Below the pieces are notes generated by a model, which was not told where the DNA came from, searched no databases, and worked only from the letters and a program-made list of their open reading frames with translations. A DNA stretch of 64,000 nucleotides from CAWBLP01 sp963789495 (GTDB lineage: Bacteria; Pseudomonadota; Alphaproteobacteria; Acetobacterales; Acetobacteraceae): assembly GCA_963789495.1 (NCBI GenBank), contig CAWBLP010000033.1:1-64000 (forward strand). Reading direction: 5' to 3'. Made by a program: the position numbers and the translations under genes. This document shows, piece after piece, positions 1 through 9,162 of this stretch. Each line of letters opens with the position of its first letter. Within the stretch, counting starts at the first letter, position 1.

Positions 1-262
1 GCATTGGGAGTGGCTGTTGAAGACTTGAAATGGTACCGGCGATTGATGCGGCTGTCGTCAGCGCACGCTCTCCCGCGCTCGCACCACGTCGACGCCCGCA
101 CCATGGAGTTGGGTGCTTGAGGACCTCGATCGAGGTCTCAAGCACCAACTCCATGGTGCGGGCGTCGAGTGGTGCGAGCACGGGGGAAGCATGCGCTCAC
201 AAGACAGCCGCATCAATCGCCGGTACAATTTCAAAATCTTCGACGGCCACTCCCAATGCCTT
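1..262. repeat. Large imperfect inverted repeat (about 130-bp arms)
   Basis: The first ~128 bases and the reverse complement of about 131-259 are the same sequence with a few substitutions and several 1-3 base indels (roughly 85-90% identical by eye). They meet at a perfect 16-bp palindrome at 122-137 (gacctcgatcgaggtc) with essentially no spacer. Neither arm carries an open frame through it. The right arm read on the minus strand has an ATG with a purine-rich upstream stretch but stops after 22 codons. The arms have diverged from each other, so this is an old inverted duplication and not a simple assembly fold-back. The left arm may continue beyond the window edge. Confidence 0.8.
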
Positions 263-567
263 CATATATGGCCACTTCCTCTACCATTGACCTACTCTTC
301 GCGGCCGCGAGAGCTGTCCCATAGAAATCCCGCTTGACATCCATTGGCGCGCGTGACGATCATCGCCGCGGAGCCTGGAAAAACTCCATGCGCGGCGACC
401 ACCCCAACGGCTTGCCGCATCAGACTAATGGCCCAGGGGGCGGATGCGATGTTCAGGCCGCAAGCCTAAAGGCAGCCGCGCCGAACTTGAGCCGGGTTTA
501 CCACCCCTGGAGCCGCCGCCTCGGAAAGCGCAGCAGTCCAGCAACAGGAAAGCGCGGGAGCCCTCCC

Positions 568-1077
568 ATGCCATCCGCACGCGATAACGCCCAGACACAC
601 CCCGAGCCATCCCGCCGCGCCTTGTTCGCCGGTGGCACTGCCGCACTGCTCGCGGCAGCAATCACCACGGAGGCACATTCCGCCCCCCTCGCCGCGCCCG
701 GCGCCGATGCGGAGCTGATCGAGCGCTGCAACCGCGTGGTGGCGCTGTTCCGCGAACAGCAACTTATCAGCACCGCCGATGAGTGGGCGGCTGACCGCGG
801 CCCGCTGCACGCCCGGTTCAAAGGTATCTGGCAGGAGCTGTCGGAGCTGCAGGAGGAAATCTACGACCTGGATGTCCCGACAACGCCGGCTGGCGCAATG
901 GCGACGGCGCGGGCCGCGCTGGTCGAGGTGCAACGATACTCGGATGGTGAACCAATCACGGACAATTTGGCCGCCTGGCTTATGGTGCGACTGGTGCAGT
1001 TTTACGCGGGGCCGGATTTCGAGGCGGATCATGTGTGGCATGAGCGGGCGGCGACCCTGGGGGAGGACCGGGCATGA
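568..1077 (+). CDS. Small Tat-signal hypothetical protein
   Basis: This encodes a 169-residue protein of unknown function. I chose the ATG at 568 because gggag lies just upstream and it places a twin-arginine signal (SRRALFAGG followed by an alanine-rich hydrophobic run) at residues ~15-38; the open frame extends upstream to 334 but that part looks non-coding. The mature part is acidic and predicted helical, with no metal or catalytic motif I can recognise. It probably acts in the periplasm. The stop overlaps an ATG at 1074 that opens only a 15-codon frame. Base use fits the rest of the window. Confidence 0.55.
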   Translation: MPSARDNAQTHPEPSRRALFAGGTAALLAAAITTEAHSAPLAAPGADAELIERCNRVVALFREQQLISTADEWAADRGPLHARFKGIWQELSELQEEIYDLDVPTTPAGAMATARAALVEVQRYSDGEPITDNLAAWLMVRLVQFYAGPDFEADHVWHERAATLGEDRA

Positions 1078-1601
1078 ACGCCGTAACCCCCACATCGCGC
1101 CCGGCCCCGCGGTTGGACTGATCGAGGCCGTCTCGAATCACCTGCGCGGACCCATCGAAATCCTGATGATGCTGCGTGACAGACGGAAACGACTGGCGCG
1201 CATGTGCTGGCGGTAATCGAGAATCAATCGGCGATCAGATCGACACCCTTGAAAACCATCTGCTGCCGAGGGTGGCGCGGCAAACTCTCGCCCCCACCGG
1301 CGGCATGAGTGGCAACCGCAGGGTAACTACTGCAAGGCGGTAAGCCGTCGGCATCACGACAAGGGCGGGCCGCTCTGGCAATGGGGCGGCCTTTCTGCTG
1401 TCTGGAAGGCGCCCCGCAACGAACCAGACCGAGGGATGGTCAGCTCGTCATCCTGGGCCGGCTTCGCCAGCGGTTCTGTCGGCCGTATGTGGATGATGCG
1501 CCGCATTGGTCACCGCCGGATCAGACGTGCGCGCCGTGCGTAAGGCGTGTGGTGCTGCCCGACCATCGTTCGGCCTCATCGCGCGCCGCGCCGCATGGAC
1601 A
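1078..1601. other. Gene debris / non-coding interval
   Basis: No complete gene is visible. Short stretches in different + frames look formerly coding: LIEAVSNHLRGPIEILM at about 1118-1168, then IENQSA and DQIDTLENHLLPRV at about 1217-1275, with frame changes between them. That would fit a decayed small gene following the Tat-signal protein. From ~1320 to 1600 I see nothing supportable; open frames there are GC-rich shadows. Confidence 0.3.
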
Positions 1602-2402
1602 TCATCCGAAGCCGCAGGCGCGAGCCACCGTGGCGATGAGGGCAAGTGAATTGCGCGCGCCGTCCTCCTCGCCCTTTTCGAAATCCCCCTCGATGCGCGC
1701 CAACTGATTGGTCACATGGGCGAAGCAGAGCACGGGATATCCGCGTGCCTGGGCGAAGGCATACAACGCGGCCGCCTCCATCTCGACCGCCAACGCGCCG
1801 TGCTGGTGCGCCGCGGCGATCGCGGCCTCGGTCTCGCGATAGGGAGCATCGGTGGTCCACGCCACGCCGCGATGAACCGGCACCCGCAGCGCCGAGGCCG
1901 CAGCGAAGCCACGCTCCGCCAGGGCGTGGTCAGCCGCGGCAAAGGTGGAGGGCGGCAAATAATGGTGGCTGGTGCCCTCGTCGCGCAGCGCCTGGTCGAT
2001 CAGCACGAAATACGGGGTGGGGCCGAGCGGCGTGATCTGGCCGGCGGAAGTCACGCTGATCAGCAGGCGACAGCCTGAGGCGAAGAGCTGTTCCGCGACC
2101 AGGACCGCGAACGGCGCGCCGACCGCCAGTCCAACCAGCCCGATCGGCAACCCCACCTGCTCGGTCACGTCCATCTCGGTGTGGTAGCAGGCCCATCCGG
2201 TCCCCCGTCGCGAGCGGCCAGTTGCGCGCAGCATCCGCACCATGTCGCCATCCGGATCGAGCGCGCAGACGGCCGGCACGGGCCGGTCCGGCAGGCGGCG
2301 TTGGCGCCGTGCCTCCCGCAACAGGTTCTCTGGCCGGAAAACGGAGGGCGATCTATGGTCCTTCGGCCCCAGAATTGTCGGTTGCTGCCGTGGTGCCATC
2401 AT
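1602..2402 (-). CDS. Nucleoside phosphorylase (uridine phosphorylase-like)
   Basis: The 266-residue product belongs to the PNP/UDP nucleoside phosphorylase superfamily, which cleaves nucleosides with phosphate to a free base and ribose-1-phosphate in cytoplasmic salvage. The signature is the motif VEMEAAALYAFA near residue 210, where Glu-Met-Glu contacts the ribose. It is preceded by a TSAGQ segment near residue 117 and a conserved SHHYLPP region. Length fits the family. The N-terminus (FRPENLLREARRQRRLP) resembles single-domain uridine-phosphorylase-like proteins. The gene is divergent from the methyltransferase gene, whose ATG lies 66 bp upstream. Base specificity cannot be read from sequence alone. 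Confidence 0.8.
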   Translation of the reverse strand: MMAPRQQPTILGPKDHRSPSVFRPENLLREARRQRRLPDRPVPAVCALDPDGDMVRMLRATGRSRRGTGWACYHTEMDVTEQVGLPIGLVGLAVGAPFAVLVAEQLFASGCRLLISVTSAGQITPLGPTPYFVLIDQALRDEGTSHHYLPPSTFAAADHALAERGFAAASALRVPVHRGVAWTTDAPYRETEAAIAAAHQHGALAVEMEAAALYAFAQARGYPVLCFAHVTNQLARIEGDFEKGEEDGARNSLALIATVARACGFG

Positions 2403-2468
2403 GTCGGTTCCATACAGGTCTGTACCTCTTCGTCGAGGCCATGGGAGTGCGATCCGGTGACCTCCACC

Positions 2469-3728
2469 ATGGAACGCTATCAGCGCATCGCCCCCTGGTA
2501 TGATCTGCTCGATCTGCCGTTCGAATACACGCGCTACCGTCGGATCAGGCCATTGCTGTTCGACGGCCTGGCGGGCCGCATTCTCGACGCCGGTGTCGGC
2601 ACCGGCCGCAACATGCCATTCTACCCGAGCGGGGCGGAAATCGTCGGCATCGATCTCAGCCCGGCCATGCTCGCGCAGGCCGAAGGCCGGCGCAAACTGT
2701 CGCAGGCTTCGGTCGCATTGCGGCAGATGGACGTGACGGCGCTCGATTTGCCGCCGGCCTCGTTCGACGCCGCCGTCGCCACCTTCCTATTCTGCGTGCT
2801 GGCCGATCCCTTGCAGGTGCCTGCCCTTCTCGAACTGCGGCGCGTGGTCCGTCCGGGCGGGACGATCCGGCTCCTGGAGTACGTCCGCCCCGGAAGCAGG
2901 CTGCGCCGCATCGGCATCGCCGCATGGAAGCCTTGGGTCGCCTGGGCCTATGGCGCCTCGTTCGGTAGGCACACCGCGTCACATATTTCCGCAGCCGGCC
3001 TCGACCTGGTGGATGCGCGATTTGTGGTGGATGACCTGATCGCAGTTGCTCACCATCCGCGTCCCTTTCGAGGGCGCCCAACCCAATCGCGAGATGGATC
3101 ACAGGGAGACGCGCAGTCATGCGACCGAATCCGCTCGTTGATGCTCGGACACTTCCTGACCCAGCCGGACTGGTTCACGCCGGTGTTCTGGCTGTTGCTG
3201 CTGGCGAGTTGCGCGATCGCGGTGGTGGCCTGGCGCACTGATCTGGCGCAGCGCTCCGTCCGCGCCGGCGCGCTGTGGATTCTCCGCGTGCTGGTCGGCA
3301 GCATGTGGTGGCAGCAGACGCTGTGGAAGATCCCGCCCAATTTCGACGGCCTGCGCTACTGGATGGAGCAGGAAGTGGACCATGCCAGCGTAAAGCTGCT
3401 GAGCGCGTTCGTCGGCGACCTCGTGCTGCCGAATCTGATCGTGTTCGGGCCCTTGGTGTATCTGGTCGAACTCGTGATCGGCCTCTCGCTGCTGCTTGGC
3501 CTGTTTTCCCGCATCGGTGCCCTGCTCGGCGCGCTGATGGCGATCAACCTGTGGCTTGGCCTGTATTCCGCGCCGGGCGAGTGGCCGTGGACCTACATGT
3601 TCCTGATCATCATCCAGGTGGTGTTCGTCATCGACCCGCCCGGCCGCGTGCTGGGTGCCGACGCGCTGCTGCGGCGGCGGACAGGGCCTGCCCCCCAAAG
3701 CAACGCCCGGTTCTCCTGGGTCGCATGA
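2469..3728 (+). CDS. Class I SAM methyltransferase fused to DoxX-like membrane domain
   Basis: A single 419-residue frame. Residues ~1-190 are a Rossmann-fold methyltransferase of the UbiE/COG2226 type: motif I is LDAGVGTGRN, followed by VGIDLSPAML and the post-motif LRRVVRPGGTIRLLEYV. After a polar linker of about 35 residues comes a four-helix hydrophobic domain resembling DoxX/DoxD (thiosulfate:quinone oxidoreductase small-subunit-like), including WWQQTLWKIPP and several membrane spans. The ATG at 2469 is the first start that does not run into the divergent phosphorylase gene. Members of these families are normally separate proteins. A second gene starting at ATG 3141, in the same frame, is an alternative; an SD-preceded ATG at 3119 is in the wrong frame. 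Substrate and real fusion state are unknown. Confidence 0.7.
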   Translation: MERYQRIAPWYDLLDLPFEYTRYRRIRPLLFDGLAGRILDAGVGTGRNMPFYPSGAEIVGIDLSPAMLAQAEGRRKLSQASVALRQMDVTALDLPPASFDAAVATFLFCVLADPLQVPALLELRRVVRPGGTIRLLEYVRPGSRLRRIGIAAWKPWVAWAYGASFGRHTASHISAAGLDLVDARFVVDDLIAVAHHPRPFRGRPTQSRDGSQGDAQSCDRIRSLMLGHFLTQPDWFTPVFWLLLLASCAIAVVAWRTDLAQRSVRAGALWILRVLVGSMWWQQTLWKIPPNFDGLRYWMEQEVDHASVKLLSAFVGDLVLPNLIVFGPLVYLVELVIGLSLLLGLFSRIGALLGALMAINLWLGLYSAPGEWPWTYMFLIIIQVVFVIDPPGRVLGADALLRRRTGPAPQSNARFSWVA

Positions 3729-4134
3729 AGCAGGCGGCGCGGGCCGAGGAAAGCCAGCCGGCGCCAGGCGCGTAGCACGGGCACTTGTGCAAACCGAAAA
3801 GCCGCTCCCGGGGATGGGGCGCCCGCTTCGCTTGCAAGCCTGGGGATGTCGACGGACACTACGCCGGCTTCTTGTTCAAGCACGATCCAGACACTGATGG
3901 CGGCGCTCCCCTTGGAGGCCGCCTTCTTTTTTATGCGGCTGGATCACGCAGTCGTTTCCCATGTGGGTGGCTCATTGCCGCCATAGCAATGCTCGTCCGC
4001 AGACGGAGCGCTGGCGTTCTATCAGGCCTATCCGCAATGAGACGATCTCGAATGATTGCATAGAGGGAATATCTGCGATATAAGAATATTCCGTTGAGGC
4101 ACTTTCCGGGAAGATCCCCGCCGGAGGCTACACC
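3729..4134. other. Intergenic interval ending the methyltransferase-DoxX transcript
   Basis: No convincing gene. It contains a strong rightward terminator at 3899-3933 (listed separately) and, at about 4030-4110, an AT-richer stretch that is the likely promoter region for the small membrane protein starting at 4135. Confidence 0.5.
3899..3933 (+). terminator. Rho-independent terminator
   Basis: A GC-rich hairpin pairs ggcggc(g)ctcc at 3899-3909 with ggaggccgcc at 3914-3923. It has one bulged base and a 4-nt loop, and is followed directly by ttctttttta. It lies 170 bp after the DoxX-domain stop codon and would end that transcript. Confidence 0.8.
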
Positions 4135-4413
4135 ATGGCCGATCGCCCGATGTCGGAAGCCGGCGAGACAACTATCACGGATCGCCGTAGGCCGGGCCGT
4201 GCCGAGTATCTCAACCCTTATCTGATTCGTCTTCTGCGCAGGCGCGCGCTCCCAGACAATGAGGAGACTGCGCCTGCAATCATTGATTCCGACCCGGAAC
4301 ACGACGCCGATCCGTTCGGACTTCGTCCCTCCCGAGGAATCGCGGTGGGGCTTGGGATGAGCGCTGTGATCTGGGCGGTCTTGGTGGGAGCTATATGGCT
4401 GCTAATCGCGTGA
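4135..4413 (+). CDS. Small single-span membrane protein, hypothetical
   Basis: This encodes 92 residues. The ATG is preceded by ggagg with good spacing. Residues 1-65 are polar and charged, with an arginine-rich stretch (RLLRRR) and an acidic run (DPEHDADPFG). The last ~24 residues form one hydrophobic helix ending at the stop, so the protein should be tail-anchored with its N-terminal part in the cytoplasm. I do not recognise the family. It stands alone between a terminator and an interval without clear genes. Confidence rests on the ribosome binding site and the coherent topology. Confidence 0.6.
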   Translation: MADRPMSEAGETTITDRRRPGRAEYLNPYLIRLLRRRALPDNEETAPAIIDSDPEHDADPFGLRPSRGIAVGLGMSAVIWAVLVGAIWLLIA

Positions 4414-4798
4414 TCCGTTCACAAAGCGCAGAAGCAGATCTTTTACCCGGAAGAGGCAGGATGTGGTGAACCCCTCCCGAAGCACCAGAGATGTTGGGAA
4501 ACAAGACGCCATCGCAGAAGGGCGCGACCGTCATACCCGACCTCAGGCCTCGCATTTGAGGCCGCAGCAGATCGTTGAACTGGATGGGCTTAGCCACGAC
4601 GTCCCGCCGCCGATGGGCATATTCCACGACTCCCAGTCGCCCGAGTTGCTTGCCCGCCAGCTACTGGCGCAGGCCGAAATGAATCCTTTGCTGTTGAGCC
4701 GTGAGGCCTACTTTAGGATGAATGCGCACGGGTCAGCTCCCCACGCGGAAGCAACCCGCATAGAGCCAAAGGCTCGTTATCGCACTCGGAGTGATCGG
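4414..4798. other. Interval with only a doubtful ORF
   Basis: A GTG-started + frame (4463-4807, 114 codons) has a weak upstream purine stretch but no recognisable fold and an odd composition. It would overlap the end of the convergent gene at 4799. I do not call it. Nothing else is seen. Confidence 0.3.
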
Positions 4799-5089
4799 CT
4801 ATGGTGATGGCGCATCGCGACCCGGCAGCGCCAACCGCACCAGCCCCGGAAACCGAACCCCACAGACGTCGTGCCACGCCTGCGCCACCATCCGCGGGCA
4901 GTCGGCAGCCACCACCTGCCGCAGCTCTGGCATCGGCATGGCCGGCCCATGCTCCGCCATCAAACGCGCGATGGACAGCCGGCCGCGGCGATCGCAGCGG
5001 CGGCAGTCCACCTCCAGCATCGTGAGCTTCGGCGCGACCTGGCCGAGCAGGATTGCGCCGCTCACCGGGGGCTTCGCCAGTCTTGCCAT
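4799..5089 (-). CDS. Small CxxC protein, hypothetical
   Basis: The product has 96 residues. The core LEVDCRRCDRRGRL carries a single CxxC knuckle near residues 30-33, followed by a helical segment and a second Cys pair region (ADCPRM and HDVCGV), so four cysteines could bind zinc. I believe similar short zinc-ribbon-like proteins occur in Acetobacteraceae, but I cannot verify this. The ATG at 5089 has no strong SD sequence; an internal Met just before LEVDC is a possible alternative start. It lies directly downstream of tRNA-Lys on the same strand. Function unknown. Confidence 0.55.
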   Translation of the reverse strand: MARLAKPPVSGAILLGQVAPKLTMLEVDCRRCDRRGRLSIARLMAEHGPAMPMPELRQVVAADCPRMVAQAWHDVCGVRFPGLVRLALPGRDAPSP

Positions 5090-5286
5090 GAACGGTTGAC
5101 CTCGCGCCGCGCATCATCCGGCCGATCGCGCGGTGCCTGGCACTACCCTGGCGGGCGGACGCCAGTATCCGCTGCGAACACCTTCCGGACCAGCCCGGTT
5201 TGCGGACACTGTGCGGACATTATTCAAAAGAAAATCGGGCTACGGACACCGGCCCCTCGAAAATCTTAGGCTTTTCAGGGTGTTCT

Positions 5287-5362
<76 letters not shown>

Positions 5363-5478
5363 GCCCGTCGCATCGGCCATCATGCGGACCCGACGAGGGG
5401 CGGCTCATAGCAAGCACCGCCCGCCGTTGCAAATCCTCCGCGCCGGCTCCCTGCCCGCACTCGGCCCGGCCGAACGCC

Positions 5479-7188
5479 TCACGCCCCCGCCAGGATCGCA
5501 TCGGCGCATTTCTCCGCCGTCATCAGCACCGGGAAGTTCGTGTTGGCGCATGGCACCACCGGAAATATGGAGGCATCCACCACCCGCAGCCCCGCCACCG
5601 CGCGCACCCGCCCGGCCGGGTCGGTCACCGCCATCGGGTCGTCCTCGCTGCCCATCCGGCAGGTGCAGGAGGCATGCCACACCCCCACCGCGGCCTTGCG
5701 GCAGAAGGCCTCCAGCGCCTCGTCATCCCGCATCAGGTCCGGCAGCGAGACGCCTTCCATGATCAGCTTGCGGATCAGCCAGCTGCGCAGCCCCGGCGGA
5801 CCATCCAGCAACTTCGCCAGGGCGTCGGTCACCCATTTGTTCTTCCGGTTGATCAGCCCTACCTGGCGCACCTTGTCGCTGTAGCTGGCGGGGAACGGGT
5901 CGGCCGTCACCGCCTGCATGGTCGGCGTCAGGTGCATCGCGCCGAACCGGCGGACGCCGTCCATCAGCCGCTCCAGGTCGCGCGGATCGGACAGCAGGTT
6001 GAAATCCACCTCCGGCTCGTCGCGCCAATCGGCCGAGGCCAGCCGCACCTGCCCGGTCTCCGAGTAGGTCTTGTACACCGTGATGATGAACGAGCCGATC
6101 TGCTCGCCGACCGCGTGCCAGGAGGTCTTGTTGGTGATCACCGTCAGCATGTCGCCGGCAGGGATGTCCGGCAGGCCGGAGGAATAGCGCAGCGCCAGGT
6201 AGATGTGCCGGCGCGACCAGTCCTGCAGGATGCGGGCATGCGGCTTCAGATAGGCCGCCACGGCGACCGCCGGATGGTCCTGCAGCCGCTGCCCTACCCC
6301 CGGCACGTTGGCCCGCACCTCGATGCCACGCTCGCGCAGATGCCCGGCAGGCCCGATCCCGGCGCGCAGCAGATGCGCCGGCGAATGGATGGCGCCGGAC
6401 GACAGGATAATCTCCTGCCCGCGGAATTCCGTCTCCCGCCCGCTGACCATGGCTTTCACGCCGACGCAGCGTATGCCATCGAAGATCAGCCCGGTCACCT
6501 GGGTGTCGGTGGAGATCGTCAGGTTCTCGCGCATCCGCGTGCCGGGATCGAGATAACCAATCGCCGCCGATACCCGTCGTTCGTAGAGGTTAGAAATGGT
6601 GATCGGGAAATACCCGTCGCGAAACGCGCCATTCTGGTCGAGCAAGTACTCGTAGCCCGCCTGCCGGAAGGTCTCGCCGACCGCCTTGGCATGTTCCGGC
6701 CATAGATCGGGAAAGATGCGGCGGACCGGAATGCGGCCTTCGCCGCCGTGCCACTCGTTCTGGAAATCCATGTCGCGCTCGACCTTCTTGAAGAAGGGCA
6801 GCACGGCATTCCAGTTCCAGCCGGTGGCACCGCGCGCCTCCCACTCGTCGTAGTCGGAGGGCGCACCGCGATTGGCGAGCTGGCCGTTGATCGACGACCC
6901 GCCGCCGAGCACCCGGGCCTGCTCGTATTTGCGCCGGGGCGGCGGGGGCGCATCCGGCCGGTTATGCGGAATGACCTCGGTGGTGACCTTCAGCTCGGTC
7001 CAGTGGAAGCGCGGGTCCAGATAGGCGGTGCCGGGATAGGAATCGAGGATCTCGGCCGGCACCTTGCCGTGCGGCGTGTCCTGGCCGGCTTCCAGCAACA
7101 GCACCTTATTGCCGCTGCGGGCCGACAGGCGGTTGGCAAGCACCGATCCGGCGGAGCCGCCGCCAACGATGATGGTGTCGTAGGTCAT
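5479..7188 (-). CDS. GMC family FAD-dependent oxidoreductase
   Basis: A 569-residue choline-dehydrogenase/glucose-oxidase-type flavoprotein that oxidises an alcohol group. The N-terminal FAD dinucleotide fold is IIVGGGSAGSVLANRL at residues ~6-21. GMC signature 1 (RVLGGGSSINGQLANRG) lies near residue 95 and signature 2 (SGAIHSPAHLLRAGIGP) near residue 265. The C-terminal active-site segment VWHASCTCRMG is present, with C where most members have G before TCRMG, and a later CANTN takes the place of the usual HPN region. No signal peptide is evident, so it is probably cytoplasmic or peripheral. It lies downstream of, and co-directional with, the aminotransferase, separated by 511 bp. Substrate not predictable. 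Confidence 0.9.
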   Translation of the reverse strand: MTYDTIIVGGGSAGSVLANRLSARSGNKVLLLEAGQDTPHGKVPAEILDSYPGTAYLDPRFHWTELKVTTEVIPHNRPDAPPPPRRKYEQARVLGGGSSINGQLANRGAPSDYDEWEARGATGWNWNAVLPFFKKVERDMDFQNEWHGGEGRIPVRRIFPDLWPEHAKAVGETFRQAGYEYLLDQNGAFRDGYFPITISNLYERRVSAAIGYLDPGTRMRENLTISTDTQVTGLIFDGIRCVGVKAMVSGRETEFRGQEIILSSGAIHSPAHLLRAGIGPAGHLRERGIEVRANVPGVGQRLQDHPAVAVAAYLKPHARILQDWSRRHIYLALRYSSGLPDIPAGDMLTVITNKTSWHAVGEQIGSFIITVYKTYSETGQVRLASADWRDEPEVDFNLLSDPRDLERLMDGVRRFGAMHLTPTMQAVTADPFPASYSDKVRQVGLINRKNKWVTDALAKLLDGPPGLRSWLIRKLIMEGVSLPDLMRDDEALEAFCRKAAVGVWHASCTCRMGSEDDPMAVTDPAGRVRAVAGLRVVDASIFPVVPCANTNFPVLMTAEKCADAILAGA

Positions 7189-7699
7189 TCGTTTCTCCCG
7201 GTCGCAGCGCGCTGCTGTTCGCTATCTCGCTGGATGGATCGTTCTGGCATGGGTCATCCGGGTCAAGCCCGTAACCGCCAGCGCCACACATCCCGCTTGG
7301 TGATGCGATGCGGCAAGGGTCGGGGCGTCGCCCCGCCCCCATCAGAGGCGTTGCTTCCTGAACCTCGAGCAATGCCTCGCCCTTTCCAGCCGCCACGATC
7401 AGCCGATGCTCCGCTTGCACAGCGCATTCAGCTCCGGCCCATTTGCGTCACCTGCGTGCTGTTTGCGTGCATTACGCTAAGTCCTGCCGCCTCCCGCACC
7501 TGCCACCTCGAACGGCAACGCCACGGACAGGCACCGACTCACGGCTCTCCGCGCTGAGAACGCAGCCAACGGAAGCACCTGATAGCGCGTAACGTGATCG
7601 ATCTCGCACCGGTCCGGAGCGTCACAGGACAGCCCACCGACACGGCGTCCGGTCCTCCGAGGGAGGTCATGGCCCCCCCTCGCGACTGGGTGTTGCGAG
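7189..7699. other. Intergenic region with palindromic repeat
   Basis: No gene supported. At 7320-7335 there is a hairpin with the core ggggcgtcgcccc that recurs near 13975. Around 7254-7270 a gtcatccgggtcaagcccg segment resembles the half-site of the dispersed repeat found at 16.5, 23.3 and 36.4 kb. Confidence 0.45.
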
Positions 7700-9089
7700 C
7701 TACCCCAGCTCCCCGTCCTGGCGCAGCATGCGGACGGATTCGCGGAACGCCTCGACCGTGTGGGCGACGTCTTCTTCTGTATGGGTGCAGGACAGGAAGC
7801 CGCCGATGCGACCGCCGACATCCACACCATTCACCAGCAGCGCCAGCCGCAGCTTGTTCACCAGGTCCTTCGGCTGCGACTTCAGCTCCTCCATGCCGAT
7901 GACCGTCGGATCGAATTCGCGCGGCTGCACCACCCGTCCCTTCGGATTGAAGAACGTATGAAATCCGGAATAGGTGCCGTACACCGCCCATGGCACGCGT
8001 TCCGCCTCCAGCACGGTGTTCAGCGCCGCGCGCAGCGAGGCGGCCGTGGCCGAAGCCTGGTCACAAGCATCGCTCTCCGCGATGATGGTGAGCGCCGCCG
8101 TGCCCGCTGCGGCCGAGACGGGATTGGCGTTGAACGTGCCCTGATGCGCCACTTTCTCCCGCCCACGATCCGCCATGGCGGCGAAATCCAGCAGCGCCAT
8201 GATGTCGCGCCGACCGGCCACCGCGGCGCCCGGCAGGCCGCCGGCGATGATCTTGGCAAAGGCGGAGAGATCCGGCGTCACGCCATACGCGCCTTGCGCG
8301 CCGCCGGGTGAGACCCGGAAGCCGGTGATCACCTCATCCAGGATCAGCAGGACGTCGTGCTCCTGGGTGACCTGGCGCAGCGCGCGGACGAACTCCGCCC
8401 CGATCGGCACCTGCCCGAATGAGGAGCCAGTCGGCTCCAGGATCACCGCCGCGATGTCACGGTTGCCGGCCAGCGCGCGGCGCACCGCGTCGATGTCGTT
8501 CGGCGGCACCAGCACCGATTTTTCCGCCACCCCCGGCAGCACGCCAGGGGTAGGCGAGCCGTCATAGTGGTTGGAGTAGCCGCTGGTCATATGGTCGTGC
8601 CAGCCGTGGAAATGCCCCTGGAAGCGCAGGATGGTCTGCCGCCCGGTGTAGGCCCGGGCCAGGCGCAGGGCCATCAGCGTGGCCTCGGTGCCGGAGGAGG
8701 TGAAGCGCACCAGTTCGGCCGACGGCATCAGGCGCTGCACCGCACGCGCCCAGGTGATCTCCCGCGGGTGGCTGGCGCCGAACTGGGTGCCATCGGCGAA
8801 CGCCGCCTGAATGGCTGCGGCGACGGTGGGGTTGTTGTGGCCAAGCAGCAAGGCGCCGTGGCCGCCGAAGAAATCGACGTAGCGGTTGCCGTCGACGTCC
8901 CATTTATGCGGACCCTGGGTACGGGCAACGTAGATTCCGGTACGGGTCGAGCTGACGCGCATCATGGGTGATGCCGCTGGGAAACAGCGTGGCGGCCTCC
9001 CGTGCCAGCTCCGCCGAACCGGGCGTGCGCGTACGATAGGCGGCAACGATGCCGGAGTTGCTGCGGGTCTGGTCCTGTACGCTGTCCAT
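7700..9089 (-). CDS. Class III aminotransferase, glutamate-1-semialdehyde aminomutase-like (one frameshift)
   Basis: Restored length is 463 codons. The main frame covers 7700-8936. The N-terminus (MDSVQDQT through THDARQLDPYR) is in another frame starting at 9089, and deleting one base near 8935 joins them as DPYRIYVARTQGPHKW, as the family expects. Total length is 1390 nt, one more than a multiple of three. PLP features are present: SSGTEATLMALRLAR, the phosphate-binding GHFHGW, LILDEVITGFR, and the Schiff-base lysine in SAFAKIIAGGLPGAAVAG. Such proteins move amino groups between carbons or to keto acids; this one is probably a catabolic paralogue and not HemL. Treat it as intact if the inserted base is a sequencing error. 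Confidence 0.75.
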
Positions 9090-9162
9090 GCTGCGCCTCG
9101 CTCGTCTGATCGAAGCGGCTATCTTGCGCCGCGACCGCGATGCGGGGGAAGGCCCGTTCGTG

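Noticed and set aside
1..262. Integron attC site or insertion-sequence terminal repeat pair
   Set aside because: The arms meet with no enclosed gene, there is no transposase or integrase, and no attC core or target duplication is visible.
4463..4807. 114-codon GTG frame
   Set aside because: Weak start, no family resemblance, overlaps a better-supported convergent gene.
5674..6705. Long + frame opposite the GMC oxidoreductase
   Set aside because: A shadow frame of a well-conserved gene, with no recognisable motif.
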